The position numbers and the translations under genes are program-made. A stretch of DNA of 64,000 nucleotides, taken from positions 62,001 through 126,000 of the forward strand of contig NZ_JXSK01000005.1 in assembly GCF_001083805.1 (NCBI RefSeq), read 5' to 3'. Shown here piece by piece: positions 28,764 through 37,696 of this stretch; within the stretch, counting starts at the first letter, position 1, and each line of letters opens with the position of its first letter. The DNA comes from Photorhabdus luminescens subsp. luminescens (lineage in GTDB: Bacteria; Pseudomonadota; Gammaproteobacteria; Enterobacterales; Enterobacteriaceae). Under the pieces are notes generated by a model. It was not told where the DNA came from. It made no database searches and saw only the letters and a list, made by a program, of their open reading frames with translations.

Positions 28764-30356
28764 ATGAAATCGACGATATCTAAAGATAATATTAATTTGC
28801 TTATCAAGAAAATAGACGAGTTGGTTGATATTGAAAATAAGAAACAGGGTGGCGCTCTTGCTGTTGCTGTGACCCACGGTAATAAAACGATTTATCAGAG
28901 CCATATCGGAAAGGCTAATATTGAACATGCTGTTGCTATACAGTCTAATACTAAATTCTATTTGGCGAGTGTTTCAAAGCAATTCACGGCTTTCTGCATT
29001 GCCTTATTAGAGAAAGAAGGAAAGCTTAGTGTTAAAGATAAAGTTGGGCAATATTTGGATTATTTCCCCGTAGAATTTTCTGATATTACTATTGAACATC
29101 TTATTCATCATACTAGTGGATTACGTGATGAATCTTTACTTTATCGCCTGGCAGGTAAAAACTCGCGTTTTGATTGCCATCATATTGATTTGATAAGAAA
29201 GCTGACGCAGCGGCAACGAGCACTTAATTTTACACCTGGGGAATATTATGCTTATAGCAATACGGGCTATCATTTGTTGGCGGAAATAGTCAGCGTGGTT
29301 TCAGGTAAATCATTGAGAGCATATGCAGAAGAAAATATTTTCGCCCCGTTAAAGATGAAAGAGACTGCTTTCTATGATGATGTCACCGAGATTATTTCTG
29401 ATCGGGCGATGGGTTACACTTATAACGAGAAACCACACCGGTGGGCAAGATATGATCTTAATGGTTCCGTGGTCGGTGGCACAGGGGTTTATTCTACGGT
29501 GAATGATTTGTGTCGCTGGATCAGAGCATTTTATTCGCCATCCATTGTTCAGGAATTGTTGCCTCAATTATCCCGTACACCAGATTTAACCAATGGTAAT
29601 CGCAATAACTATGCTTACGGTTTGATTATCAGCCAACGAGAAGGGCAAAAAATAATACAACATGATGGTTCCTATGCTGGTTTTAAATCTGAAGTTTGTA
29701 TTCTGCCTGACTCCAAATTAGGTATTGCTATTACCTCTGCAACAAATATTAGTGTCATTCAATGGATTGAGCAGTGTCTTGATGTGTTGTTTAACACGAA
29801 TATAATTGAACCGGCAAAACCACATTGTCTAATCTGTGATATCGATATTACCGGCATTTTCCGAGGGGCAGAACCTTATCCTTATATTATTACCAAGGAG
29901 GATTGCTATTTATTGGGTAATTTATTCGGAAAAGGCGACCCGATTAATTTTAATCCTGATGGTTCATTCCAACAGCAAGGAAGTAAAACTCGATTTAGAC
30001 CTATCATTGAAAATGACAGTGTTATCGCATTGGAACAGATTGATGAAGATGGCAATGTTTTTTATTTTAAAAAAATGACTGATGATGGTGTTATCGATAT
30101 TCAGCTATTGTCAGGGAATTATTATAGTCATGAAATAGAATCAACGATGACTATTTCTGTCTCTGGAGATGGAATTTATATTGATGGGATTACTTACCCT
30201 GTGAATAAAGAAGTTCTACGGCGGGTTTACGGTAATAGTTATTTCTCCCCGGGCACTGAATTTGTTATCGATTTTGAATTGGATTCTGGTACGAATAAAC
30301 CTCATCTTTATATCAATGATGGGGGTTGCTGGAGGGTAGAGTTTGTCGCAGTTTAA
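28764..30356 (+). CDS. serine hydrolase, array copy 6
   Basis: 530 aa. Motifs: S-V-S-K, Y-S-N in YYAYSNTGYHLL, and H-D-G in IIQHDGSYAGF. This is the only copy starting with a single ATG (ATAATGAAATCG instead of ATGATGGAA); alignment to it supports the second ATG as the start in the others. AAGGAAAATA lies upstream. Gene-specific features include the GNYYSHEIESTMTI segment and NDGGCWRVEFVAV at the C-terminus. It has no Fur-box promoter and sits 186 bp behind copy 5 with a weak hairpin between, so the two probably form one transcription unit. Confidence 0.87.
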   Translation: MKSTISKDNINLLIKKIDELVDIENKKQGGALAVAVTHGNKTIYQSHIGKANIEHAVAIQSNTKFYLASVSKQFTAFCIALLEKEGKLSVKDKVGQYLDYFPVEFSDITIEHLIHHTSGLRDESLLYRLAGKNSRFDCHHIDLIRKLTQRQRALNFTPGEYYAYSNTGYHLLAEIVSVVSGKSLRAYAEENIFAPLKMKETAFYDDVTEIISDRAMGYTYNEKPHRWARYDLNGSVVGGTGVYSTVNDLCRWIRAFYSPSIVQELLPQLSRTPDLTNGNRNNYAYGLIISQREGQKIIQHDGSYAGFKSEVCILPDSKLGIAITSATNISVIQWIEQCLDVLFNTNIIEPAKPHCLICDIDITGIFRGAEPYPYIITKEDCYLLGNLFGKGDPINFNPDGSFQQQGSKTRFRPIIENDSVIALEQIDEDGNVFYFKKMTDDGVIDIQLLSGNYYSHEIESTMTISVSGDGIYIDGITYPVNKEVLRRVYGNSYFSPGTEFVIDFELDSGTNKPHLYINDGGCWRVEFVAV

Positions 30357-30460
30357 TTTATGAAGTGATAAATCAGAATAAAGAATAGCGTTGTTATAGC
30401 CGGATGGGATTAATACTATTGAGGACCTAAAGATATTTCCTATTGGATACACTTTGTTCC

Positions 30461-30496
30461 AGGCAGAACGATTATATTTATGTTCTGTCTGTTTTT
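30461..30496 (+). terminator. array terminator after copy 6
   Basis: AGGCAGAAC...GTTCTGTCT hairpin followed by GTTTTTG. Confidence 0.75.
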
Positions 30497-30540
30497 GCAA
30501 ACATTAGCTCCCGTAGTCACTTTATATTGCTCTTCATATA

Positions 30541-30594
30541 TTAAATGATAACCATTATCACTTGGATGTTTCCTATTTACGCCTTACAGTATTG
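30541..30594 (+). promoter_or_regulatory. array promoter with Fur-box-like operator, copy 7
   Basis: TTAAATGATAACCATTATC (15 of 19 to the Fur consensus), then TTGGAT-17 bp-TACAGT. The downstream leader lacks an ERIC and provides the empty site for the insertion ahead of copy 4. Confidence 0.48.
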
Positions 30595-30664
30595 CTAACA
30601 TATGTATTGCTACTAGGCTGAATATATATGTTCTGTCTTATAACCTTAAATAAGGGAGTTCATG

Positions 30665-32254
30665 ATGGAATCGACGATATCTATAAATAACATTAACTCT
30701 TTTCTCAAAAAAATAGAAGAACTGGTTAATATTGAAAATAAAAAAAAGGGTGGCGCATTTGCTGTTGCTGTTACCCACGGTAATAAAACCATTTATCAGC
30801 GCCATATCGGAAAGGCTAACATTGAACATACTGTTGCTGTAAAATCTAGTACTAAATTCTATTTGGCGAGTGTTTCAAAACAATTCACGGCTTTTTGCAT
30901 AGCCTTGTTAGAGAAAGAAGGAAAGCTTTGCGTCAAGGATAAAGTTGGACAATATTTGGATTATTTCCCCGCAGAATTTTCTGATATTACCATTGAGCAT
31001 CTTATTCACCATACCAGTGGGTTACGGGATCAATTTACACTTTATAGCCTGGCAGGTAAAAACTCGGATTTTGACCACCGTCATATTAATTTGGTAAGAA
31101 AACTGACTCAACGTCAACGAGCACTTAATTTCACGCCTGGGAAATATCATCTCTATAGTAATACAGGCTATAATTTGTTGGCGGAAATAGTCAGAGTGGT
31201 TTCAGGTAAATCTCTGAGAGAATATGCAGAAGAAAATGTTTTCGCCCCATTAAAGATGAAGGATACCTTTTTCTATGATGACATAACCGAGATTATCTCT
31301 GATCGTGCAACGGGCTATGCTTATAATGAGAAGCTGCATCAATGGAAAAGGGATGATCTCAATGATGCGGTGGTTGGTGGTTCAGGGCTTTATTCTACGG
31401 TAAACGATTTGTGTCGTTGGGTCAGAGCGTTTTATTCGCCATCCATTGTTCAGGAGTTATTGCCTCAGCTATTCAGGACGCCGGATTTAACCAATGGCGA
31501 TCGTAACAATTATGCCTACGGTTTGATTATTAGACAACGTGAAGGGCAAAAGATAATACGACACGGTGGTTCTTATGGTGGCTTCAAATCTGATATTTGC
31601 ATTTTGCCTGATGCTAAATTAGGTATCGCTATTACTTCCGCAACAAACACTGATGTCTATAACTTTGTCGGGCAGTGTCTTGATGCATTGTTTAATTCCA
31701 GTGGTACTAAACCAAAACAGCCTTGCCGGACCGGTGATATTGATATTACCGGTACTTTCAAAGGAATAGAGCCTTTTCCTTATATTATTACCAAGGAAGA
31801 TTGCTATTTATTAGGTAATTTATTCGGAAAAGGTAATCCGATCATTTTTAATGCTGATGGAACCTTCCAGGAAGAAGGTGGGCAAATTCGGTTCAAGCCT
31901 ATCATTGAAAATGACATCGTTGTTGCACTGGAACAGATTGATGAAAATGGCAATGTTTTTTATTTGAAAAAGATGATTGATAAAGGTGATATCGATATTC
32001 AGCGATTGTCAGGGCGCTATTATAATCACGAAACAGAATCGATTATCAATATTGAAGAGTCCAGTGATGAAATTTATATTGATGCGATTGTGTTACCTGG
32101 AGAAAAATCGTTCTTAAGATGGATTTACGCGAACAGTTACTTTTTACCTGGTACTGAATTTATTATTGATTTTGAATTGAATTCTGATACGAATGAGCCT
32201 CATCTCTATCTCAATGATGGACGTTGCTGGAAGATAGAATTTGTTCCAGTTTAG
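30665..32254 (+). CDS. serine hydrolase, array copy 7
   Basis: 529 aa. Motifs: S-V-S-K, Y-S-N within GKYHLYSNTGYNLL (Lys-His replaces the Glu-Tyr seen in the other copies just before the motif), and H-G-G in IIRHGGSYGGF. Other individual changes are FRTPDLTNGDRNNYAYG and YLAGKNSDFDHRHINLV-type loops, and a C-terminal region ILLPGEKSF-like stretch (AIVLPGEKSFLRWIYANSYF). It is closest to copies 5 and 8. ATG at 30665 with GGGAGTTC upstream. No signal peptide. Substrate unknown. Confidence 0.87.
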   Translation: MESTISINNINSFLKKIEELVNIENKKKGGAFAVAVTHGNKTIYQRHIGKANIEHTVAVKSSTKFYLASVSKQFTAFCIALLEKEGKLCVKDKVGQYLDYFPAEFSDITIEHLIHHTSGLRDQFTLYSLAGKNSDFDHRHINLVRKLTQRQRALNFTPGKYHLYSNTGYNLLAEIVRVVSGKSLREYAEENVFAPLKMKDTFFYDDITEIISDRATGYAYNEKLHQWKRDDLNDAVVGGSGLYSTVNDLCRWVRAFYSPSIVQELLPQLFRTPDLTNGDRNNYAYGLIIRQREGQKIIRHGGSYGGFKSDICILPDAKLGIAITSATNTDVYNFVGQCLDALFNSSGTKPKQPCRTGDIDITGTFKGIEPFPYIITKEDCYLLGNLFGKGNPIIFNADGTFQEEGGQIRFKPIIENDIVVALEQIDENGNVFYLKKMIDKGDIDIQRLSGRYYNHETESIINIEESSDEIYIDAIVLPGEKSFLRWIYANSYFLPGTEFIIDFELNSDTNEPHLYLNDGRCWKIEFVPV

Positions 32255-32339
32255 TTTAATTGATAGGGTTGTGAACACGAGTTGAGAACAGTATTTCTCT
32301 GGCAGGATAGATCTAATTATATTAGATTATAATTATTTT

Positions 32340-32370
32340 AGGCAGAATGGTCATATTCATGTTCTGTCTT
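32340..32370 (+). terminator. array hairpin after copy 7 (weak)
   Basis: AGGCAGAAT...GTTCTGTCT with a poor T-run (TTATTG). Copy 8 begins 66 bp later without the full promoter, as with the copy 5/6 pair. Confidence 0.45.
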
Positions 32371-32435
32371 ATTGCATCGTATTATCAGATTGTATATATA
32401 TTATTTTTATATAACCTTAAATAAGGAAATTAATG

Positions 32436-34022
32436 ATGGAATTTACTATATCTAGAGATAAAATTAAGTTGCTTCTCAAAAAAATAGATGAATTGGTTGA
32501 TATTGAAAATAAGAAAAATGGCGGTGCCCTCGCGGTTGCTATTACCCACGGAAATGAAACCATTTATAAGCGCTATATTGGGCAAGCCAGCATTGAACAT
32601 TCTACTGTTGTAACCCCAAATACGAAATTCTATATGGCGAGTGTCTCAAAACAATTCACCGCCTTCTGTATTGCTCTGCTGGAAAAAGAAGGAAAGCTTA
32701 ATGTCAAGGATAAAGTTGAAAAATATGTGAATTATTTCCCGGCACATTTCTCTGGTATTACCATTGAGCATCTTATTCATCATACCAGTGGGTTACGGGA
32801 TAAATATGTTCCTTATGGCTTGGCAGGTAAAAACTCAGATTTTGACCACCGCAGTATGGGTTTATTGAGGAAACTGATTCAACGGCAACAAAAGCTTAAT
32901 TTTACGCCTGGGGAATATTTTAGCTATACCAATACGGGCTATAATTTGTTGGCGGAAATTATCAAAGTGGTTTCAGGTAAATCGTTAAGAGAATATGCGA
33001 AAGAAAATATTTTTATTCCATTAAAGATGAATAATACCTCTTTCTATGATGATGTGACTGAGGTTATTTCTGACCGGGCGATAGGTTATGTCTATAACGA
33101 AGATGCAAATCAATGGATAAGATCGGATCACAACGATTCAACTATAGGGAGTGCGGGGCTGCGTTCTACAGTCAGTGATTTATGTCGCTGGATGAAAGCA
33201 TTTTATTCACCATCGATTGTTCGGGATATGTTGCCGCAATTATCCCGTACACCAAATTTAACCAATGGTAATCGTAACAATTATGCTTACGGTTTGATGC
33301 TCAGCCAACGTGAAGGGCAAAAGATAATACGGCACGATGGTTCCTATGGTGGTTTTAAAGCTGAGGTTTGTGTTTTACCTGATGTTAAATTAGGTATCGC
33401 GATTACTGTTGCAACAGGTATTAATACCGTTGAATTTACTAATCAATGTCTGAATATATTATTTAATACTGATATGACTGAGCCAGAACATTGCCGAACC
33501 AGTAATATTGATATCACCGGTATGTTCAAAGGGGCAGATCCCTATCCCTATATTATTACCAAGGAAGATTGCTATTTATTAGGTAATTTATTCGAGAAAG
33601 GTAATCCGATTATCTTTAACGCTGATGGAACATTCCAAGAGAAGGGAGGAGAAATTCGATTCAGACCTGTCATTGAAAATGGCAGTGTTATCGCATTGGA
33701 ACAGATTGATGAAAATGATAATGTTTATTATTTGAAAAAGATGACTGATAAAGGTGATATTGATATTCAGCGATTATCAGGTCGTTATTATAATTGCGAA
33801 ACAGAATCAATTGTCAATATTGAATCATCTAATCATGATCTTTATATTGAAGCGGTTATCTTGCCCGGAAATAAAGAGGTCTTACGATGGGTTTACGAGA
33901 ATAGTTATTTCCATCCCAGTACTCAACTTATTGTTGATTTTGAATGGGATTCTGATACGGATAAACCTCGCCTCTATCTCAATGATTCACGTTGTTGGAA
34001 GATAGAGTTTATCTCAGTTTAG
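32436..34022 (+). CDS. serine hydrolase, array copy 8
   Basis: 528 aa, the shortest and one of the more diverged copies. Motifs: S-V-S-K (in YMASVSKQF), Y-T-N instead of Y-S-N (YFSYTNTGYNLL), and H-D-G (IIRHDGSYGGF). Cation- or substrate-facing segments differ: VEKYVNYFPAHFSGITIEHL and RDKYVPYGLAGK. The C-terminal domain begins NIDITGMFKGADPYPY and ends CWKIEFISV. All catalytic residues are present. ATG at 32436 with AAGGAAATTA upstream. No own Fur-box promoter; a short gap and weak hairpin separate it from copy 7, so the two are probably co-transcribed. It ends the array. Confidence 0.87.
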   Translation: MEFTISRDKIKLLLKKIDELVDIENKKNGGALAVAITHGNETIYKRYIGQASIEHSTVVTPNTKFYMASVSKQFTAFCIALLEKEGKLNVKDKVEKYVNYFPAHFSGITIEHLIHHTSGLRDKYVPYGLAGKNSDFDHRSMGLLRKLIQRQQKLNFTPGEYFSYTNTGYNLLAEIIKVVSGKSLREYAKENIFIPLKMNNTSFYDDVTEVISDRAIGYVYNEDANQWIRSDHNDSTIGSAGLRSTVSDLCRWMKAFYSPSIVRDMLPQLSRTPNLTNGNRNNYAYGLMLSQREGQKIIRHDGSYGGFKAEVCVLPDVKLGIAITVATGINTVEFTNQCLNILFNTDMTEPEHCRTSNIDITGMFKGADPYPYIITKEDCYLLGNLFEKGNPIIFNADGTFQEKGGEIRFRPVIENGSVIALEQIDENDNVYYLKKMTDKGDIDIQRLSGRYYNCETESIVNIESSNHDLYIEAVILPGNKEVLRWVYENSYFHPSTQLIVDFEWDSDTDKPRLYLNDSRCWKIEFISV

Positions 34023-34130
34023 TTTAATTGATTGGGTTGTAAATATGAATTAAGAACCGTGTTTTTCTGGAAGGATGAAGGAATTAGATTGAGATCATAA
34101 AGATATTTTCTATTTAATCTATTTATTTTC

Positions 34131-34162
34131 AGGCGGAACTATTATGACGATGTTCTGCCTGT
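34131..34162 (+). terminator. array hairpin after copy 8
   Basis: AGGCGGAAC...GTTCTGCCT, one G-U pair, then GTCC; ninth copy of the module. From here to 34511 the DNA is AT-rich and holds no protein gene. In Vibrio the space ahead of avcD encodes the inhibitory RNA AvcI, so an RNA gene could lie in 34170-34500, but no specific structure was recognised. Confidence 0.5.
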
Positions 34163-34511
34163 CCGATCTGATTGTGATATTTTAATTGCTTCATAGGTTT
34201 TTTTTGTTTATATTCCTATCGCTCTCCAATCCTTGAAGAGTAAATTTTTCCTCTAATTATAGATACGATTTAATTTTTATTATAATAGAACGGGATAAAT
34301 GTGTCATAAATGGTGAGTTATGTAATATTGATTCATGTTTTCTAGTCTGGTGTTAGGAAAATAGCTTAAATCATAATGTATAGGGTCAAGTAAATAAAAC
34401 ATTTATATTCATCGAAGAAATTATATTGTTCTGAATGTTATATTGTATTTTATAGGTGTAGTTAACGTTATTTTGAATAAATTAAAACAACAATGAATGG
34501 AAATATTTAAT

Positions 34512-36011
34512 ATGATTAATAAAAATAACACATATTTATCTGAGGATGATCAGATATCTTGTGATTTTGATTCTGAGGTCGTTATTGGGTTAGTCGGTGC
34601 CGTAGGAACGGATCTGGAAATAATTAAAGATTCTATAACACAGAAACTTAATGCGTTCAGGTATGATGTACAGGAAGTAAGAATATCTTCTGAAATTATT
34701 TCAGTATTAAGAGATATTCCCTCAACAAAGGATAATTATGAAAGAATAAGTTGTTTAATGTCGGAGGGTAATTATTTAAGAGAGGCTAGTCTGGATAATT
34801 CTATATTGGCATTAGCTGCGGCAGCAAAGATAAATAAAGGAAAAAGAAAGAAAAATGCTTTACCAATACCATCGGTCAGGAAAGCATATATTATAAATTC
34901 TCTTAAACACCCGGATGAGGTCAATGCGTTAAGGGATATTTATGCAAATGGATTTTTTCTGATAGGTGTATATACGAGTGAGTCTCAGAGGATAAAAAAT
35001 CTTACCGTCGATAAATGTATTGATGAAGTAAAAGCTAAAGAGTTAATTAATCGTGATTCTAACGAGGGGAATAAGTGGGGGCAGCATACCAGAGATACTT
35101 ATGAGTTATCTGATTTTTTTGTAAGTTATGATGGAAATAAAAATAGGACCGACAATAATATATGGAGAATATTAGATCTTATTTTTGGTAATCCATATGT
35201 TACTCCAACCTTTGATGAATACGCGATGTTTATGGCTTTTTCTGCTTCGTTACGATCTGGAGATCTTTCCCGTCAGGTTGGTGCTGTATTAACAAAAGAG
35301 AAGAATATAATCTCAACTGGGGCTAATGATGTGCCACGGTTCGGCGGGGGATTATATTGGCCTGATTATGTAGGAGATATAATCGAAGATGCTGAAAATG
35401 GTAGAGATTATAAAATAGGAGAAGATTCAAACGCGAAACAGAAAAGATTAATTATTGAAGATATACTTAAAGATATTTTAGATGAACAAAAGGAAGTATT
35501 TAAGGAGTATCTCCTAAAAAGCAAGATAAAGGATATTACCGAATATGGCAGAGTTGTTCATGCTGAAATGGAGGCAATCTTAGCATGTGCAAGAAGTAAT
35601 ATTAGCACTCATAATGGGATATTATATTGTACTACATTCCCTTGTCATAATTGCGCAAAACATATCGTTGCTAGTGGTATAAAACGAGTTGTGTATATTG
35701 AGCCTTATCCTAAAAGTAAAGCTTTTGATTTTCACCCTGATTCTATTTCAATACCTGAAGAAGAGATTTCTAATAGTAAAGTGATTTTTGAACCATTTGT
35801 GGGAGTTGGGCCTCGTTGTTTCTTTAACTTGTTTTCAACAAATCTAGGGATAGGATATAAAGTAAGAAGAAAAGATAAGAATGGTAAAGCTATTAAATGG
35901 CATAGAAAAGATGGAAGACTTAGGATGCAGATGCTACCATTATCCTATATGGAAAAAGAGGCACAATCAGTAATTAACGTGGATAACTTAATAGAGGAGT
36001 TAAAAAAATGA
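34512..36011 (+). CDS. avcD: anti-phage dCTP/dCMP deaminase, AvcD/DCD type
   Basis: Two-domain defence protein: an N-terminal P-loop kinase-like domain and a C-terminal zinc cytidine-deaminase domain. AvcD and related proteins deplete dCTP on phage infection. Seen in the 499-aa protein: Walker A-like GLVGAVGTD at residues 26-34, the deaminase SLRSGDLSRQVGAVL, the zinc ligand and proton shuttle HAEMEA (His350, Glu352), and PCHNCAKH (Cys378, Cys381). A long insertion lies between the strands, as usual in the family. I prefer ATG 34512, which has GGAAA eight bases upstream; ATG 34497 in the same frame is the alternative. It overlaps a 60-aa gene by ATGA. Low GC fits accessory DNA. Confidence 0.88.
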   Translation: MINKNNTYLSEDDQISCDFDSEVVIGLVGAVGTDLEIIKDSITQKLNAFRYDVQEVRISSEIISVLRDIPSTKDNYERISCLMSEGNYLREASLDNSILALAAAAKINKGKRKKNALPIPSVRKAYIINSLKHPDEVNALRDIYANGFFLIGVYTSESQRIKNLTVDKCIDEVKAKELINRDSNEGNKWGQHTRDTYELSDFFVSYDGNKNRTDNNIWRILDLIFGNPYVTPTFDEYAMFMAFSASLRSGDLSRQVGAVLTKEKNIISTGANDVPRFGGGLYWPDYVGDIIEDAENGRDYKIGEDSNAKQKRLIIEDILKDILDEQKEVFKEYLLKSKIKDITEYGRVVHAEMEAILACARSNISTHNGILYCTTFPCHNCAKHIVASGIKRVVYIEPYPKSKAFDFHPDSISIPEEEISNSKVIFEPFVGVGPRCFFNLFSTNLGIGYKVRRKDKNGKAIKWHRKDGRLRMQMLPLSYMEKEAQSVINVDNLIEELKK

Positions 36012-36190
36012 CTGAGAAAGAAGAGTTTTTGGCTTATGTAGCCGAAATGAAAAAAATAGTTGATCAATGGCCAGAGTGGAAAAAAGTTGGACTGAGAACT
36101 CCTCGTAACCCGTATATATCTCGTAGAGATAATATTGTTCCTAATCCTAAGGATTATACGACAGATGAAGCTGAAAATAAGTTGGCATAA
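36008..36190 (+). CDS. small protein (60 aa) coupled to the AvcD-like deaminase
   Basis: The ATG overlaps the deaminase stop (ATGA), a strong sign of translational coupling and shared function. Seen: a charged helical N-terminus EEFLAYVAEMKKIVDQWPEWKK, followed by a Pro/Arg/Asn-rich tail with no predicted secondary structure. A W-P-x-W-K-K motif of this kind occurs in many small proteins near prophage and defence genes, but I cannot name a family with a known role. It could regulate the deaminase (for example as a protein inhibitor), taking the place of or adding to the RNA antitoxin known for AvcD. That is inference. Confidence 0.7.
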   Translation: MTEKEEFLAYVAEMKKIVDQWPEWKKVGLRTPRNPYISRRDNIVPNPKDYTTDEAENKLA

Positions 36191-36340
36191 CCTATTATTA
36201 TTTATCGTAAAATATGTGACCCGATAAGAATTCTTTCACTCCAGGTTTATGTATTAATAAATCAACTAAAATAATAAATTAAAATGAACCTGTATATAAA
36301 TTTTTAGTCAATGGCTTTAATGTAGCTTCATCTAAAATAA

Positions 36341-36362
36341 AGTAACCCTTTATAGGGTTACT
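36341..36362 (-). terminator. uxuA terminator
   Basis: AGTAACCCT-TTAT-AGGGTTACT perfect 9-bp hairpin; on the minus strand it is followed by TTATTTTAG. It closes the uxuA transcript, which reads leftwards from 37578. Confidence 0.75.
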
Positions 36363-36390
36363 AATAAATACAGTTAATTACTCAAACCCA

Positions 36391-37578
36391 TTATTTATTT
36401 TTAAAAAATGCTCGACTTAAACCTAATTCCAGACCGCGAATTTCTGCCAAACCTTTTAATCGGCCAATACAGGAATAGCCGGGATTAGTCTGTTTTTTCA
36501 GGTCATCAATTATTTGATGGCCGTGATCAGGGCGCATTGGAATTAAACGATTATCTCCAGCCGCCTTGCGGCGATATTCTTCACGCAGGATTTCCATCAC
36601 TACGTTATACATATCCACATCACCTGCCAGATGAGCGGCTTCATGGAAAGTTTTACTGTTTTCTTCCCGTTGGGTAGAACGCAGGTGAGTGAAATAGATT
36701 CGGTTGCCATAGCGTTTAATCATCTCGACCAAATCATTATCGCCACGAACGCCATAGGAGCCGGTACACATGGTAATGCCATTAATCGGGCTTGATTCAA
36801 TGGTTGTTAGCCATTCAATATCTTCAATAGTGGAAATAATACGTGGTAAGCCCAAAATAGGACGCGGCGGATCATCCGGGTGAATTGCCAGACGTAAACC
36901 ATATTCTTCACATACAGGAACAATCTGGTGCAGGAAATAAGCCAAATGTTCACGCAGTTTATCGCGGGTAATATCTTTGTAGCGATCTAATTGCGCCTGA
37001 AATTCTGCTAGCGTATAGCCCTCTTCGGCCCCCGGCAAGCCAGCAATAATATTCGCAGTGAGTTTCTCAATATCAGCAGCAGACATGTTGTCGTAATAGA
37101 CTTTTGCCTGAGCCTGTTCTTCGGCGGTGTAATCAGCTTCTGCATCTGGACGTTTGAGGATATAGATTTCAAATGCGGCAAAGGCAATTTGATCAAAACG
37201 CAGGGCTTTAGAACCATCGGGGAGTGTGTATTCAAGATCGGTGCGTGTCCAGTCCAGCACAGGCATAAAGTTATAGCAGACGGTATCAATGCCACATTCC
37301 GCCAAATTTTTCAGTGAAGTTTTGTAGTTATTAATCCATTGCTGATAGTGACCGGTCTGGGTTTTAATTTCTTCATGGACAGGCACACTTTCAACAACTG
37401 ACCAGATAAGCCCCTTATTTTCGATGAGGGTTTTGCGAGTCAGGATTTCGTCTTTGTTCCAAACATGTCCGTTAGGAATATGGTGTAATGCGGTAACGAT
37501 GCCGGTTGCGCCTGCCTGACGGATATCATCTAAAGAAACAGGATCATTTGGGCCGAACCAACGCCAGGTTTGTTCCAT
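36391..37578 (-). CDS. uxuA: mannonate dehydratase
   Basis: Dehydrates D-mannonate to 2-keto-3-deoxygluconate in hexuronate catabolism. Seen: 395 aa (E. coli 394) with the family start [26 protein letters not shown], the metal/substrate-site [57 protein letters not shown] and the C-terminal [15 protein letters not shown] precedes the ATG. Enzyme is cytosolic and metal-dependent (Mn/Fe in characterised members). It is transcribed leftwards and separated from the rest of the pathway, which reads rightwards from 39868, with the repressor gene upstream on the same strand. Confidence 0.96.
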   Translation of the reverse strand: MEQTWRWFGPNDPVSLDDIRQAGATGIVTALHHIPNGHVWNKDEILTRKTLIENKGLIWSVVESVPVHEEIKTQTGHYQQWINNYKTSLKNLAECGIDTVCYNFMPVLDWTRTDLEYTLPDGSKALRFDQIAFAAFEIYILKRPDAEADYTAEEQAQAKVYYDNMSAADIEKLTANIIAGLPGAEEGYTLAEFQAQLDRYKDITRDKLREHLAYFLHQIVPVCEEYGLRLAIHPDDPPRPILGLPRIISTIEDIEWLTTIESSPINGITMCTGSYGVRGDNDLVEMIKRYGNRIYFTHLRSTQREENSKTFHEAAHLAGDVDMYNVVMEILREEYRRKAAGDNRLIPMRPDHGHQIIDDLKKQTNPGYSCIGRLKGLAEIRGLELGLSRAFFKNK

Positions 37579-37622
37579 TATTATTTACCTTTATGTAAAC
37601 GCCAGAATGAAAAACAGTCACC

Positions 37623-37659
37623 AGAACAATATTCACTAGAACAATATTCACTAGAACAA
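37623..37659. repeat. 15-bp tandem repeat between uxuA and its regulator
   Basis: AGAACAATATTCACT occurs twice in tandem followed by a partial third AGAACAA. It lies in the uxuA upstream region about 45 bp from the start codon. Confidence 0.7.
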
Positions 37660-37696
37660 CAGGATATAAAAACTCATTTGTTAATTATTCCGTAAA

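Noticed and set aside
19241-34022. array proteins as antibiotic-resistance beta-lactamases
   Set aside because: No signal peptide, an additional C-terminal domain and the HxG motif fit esterase/peptidase-like serine hydrolases better than secreted class C enzymes.
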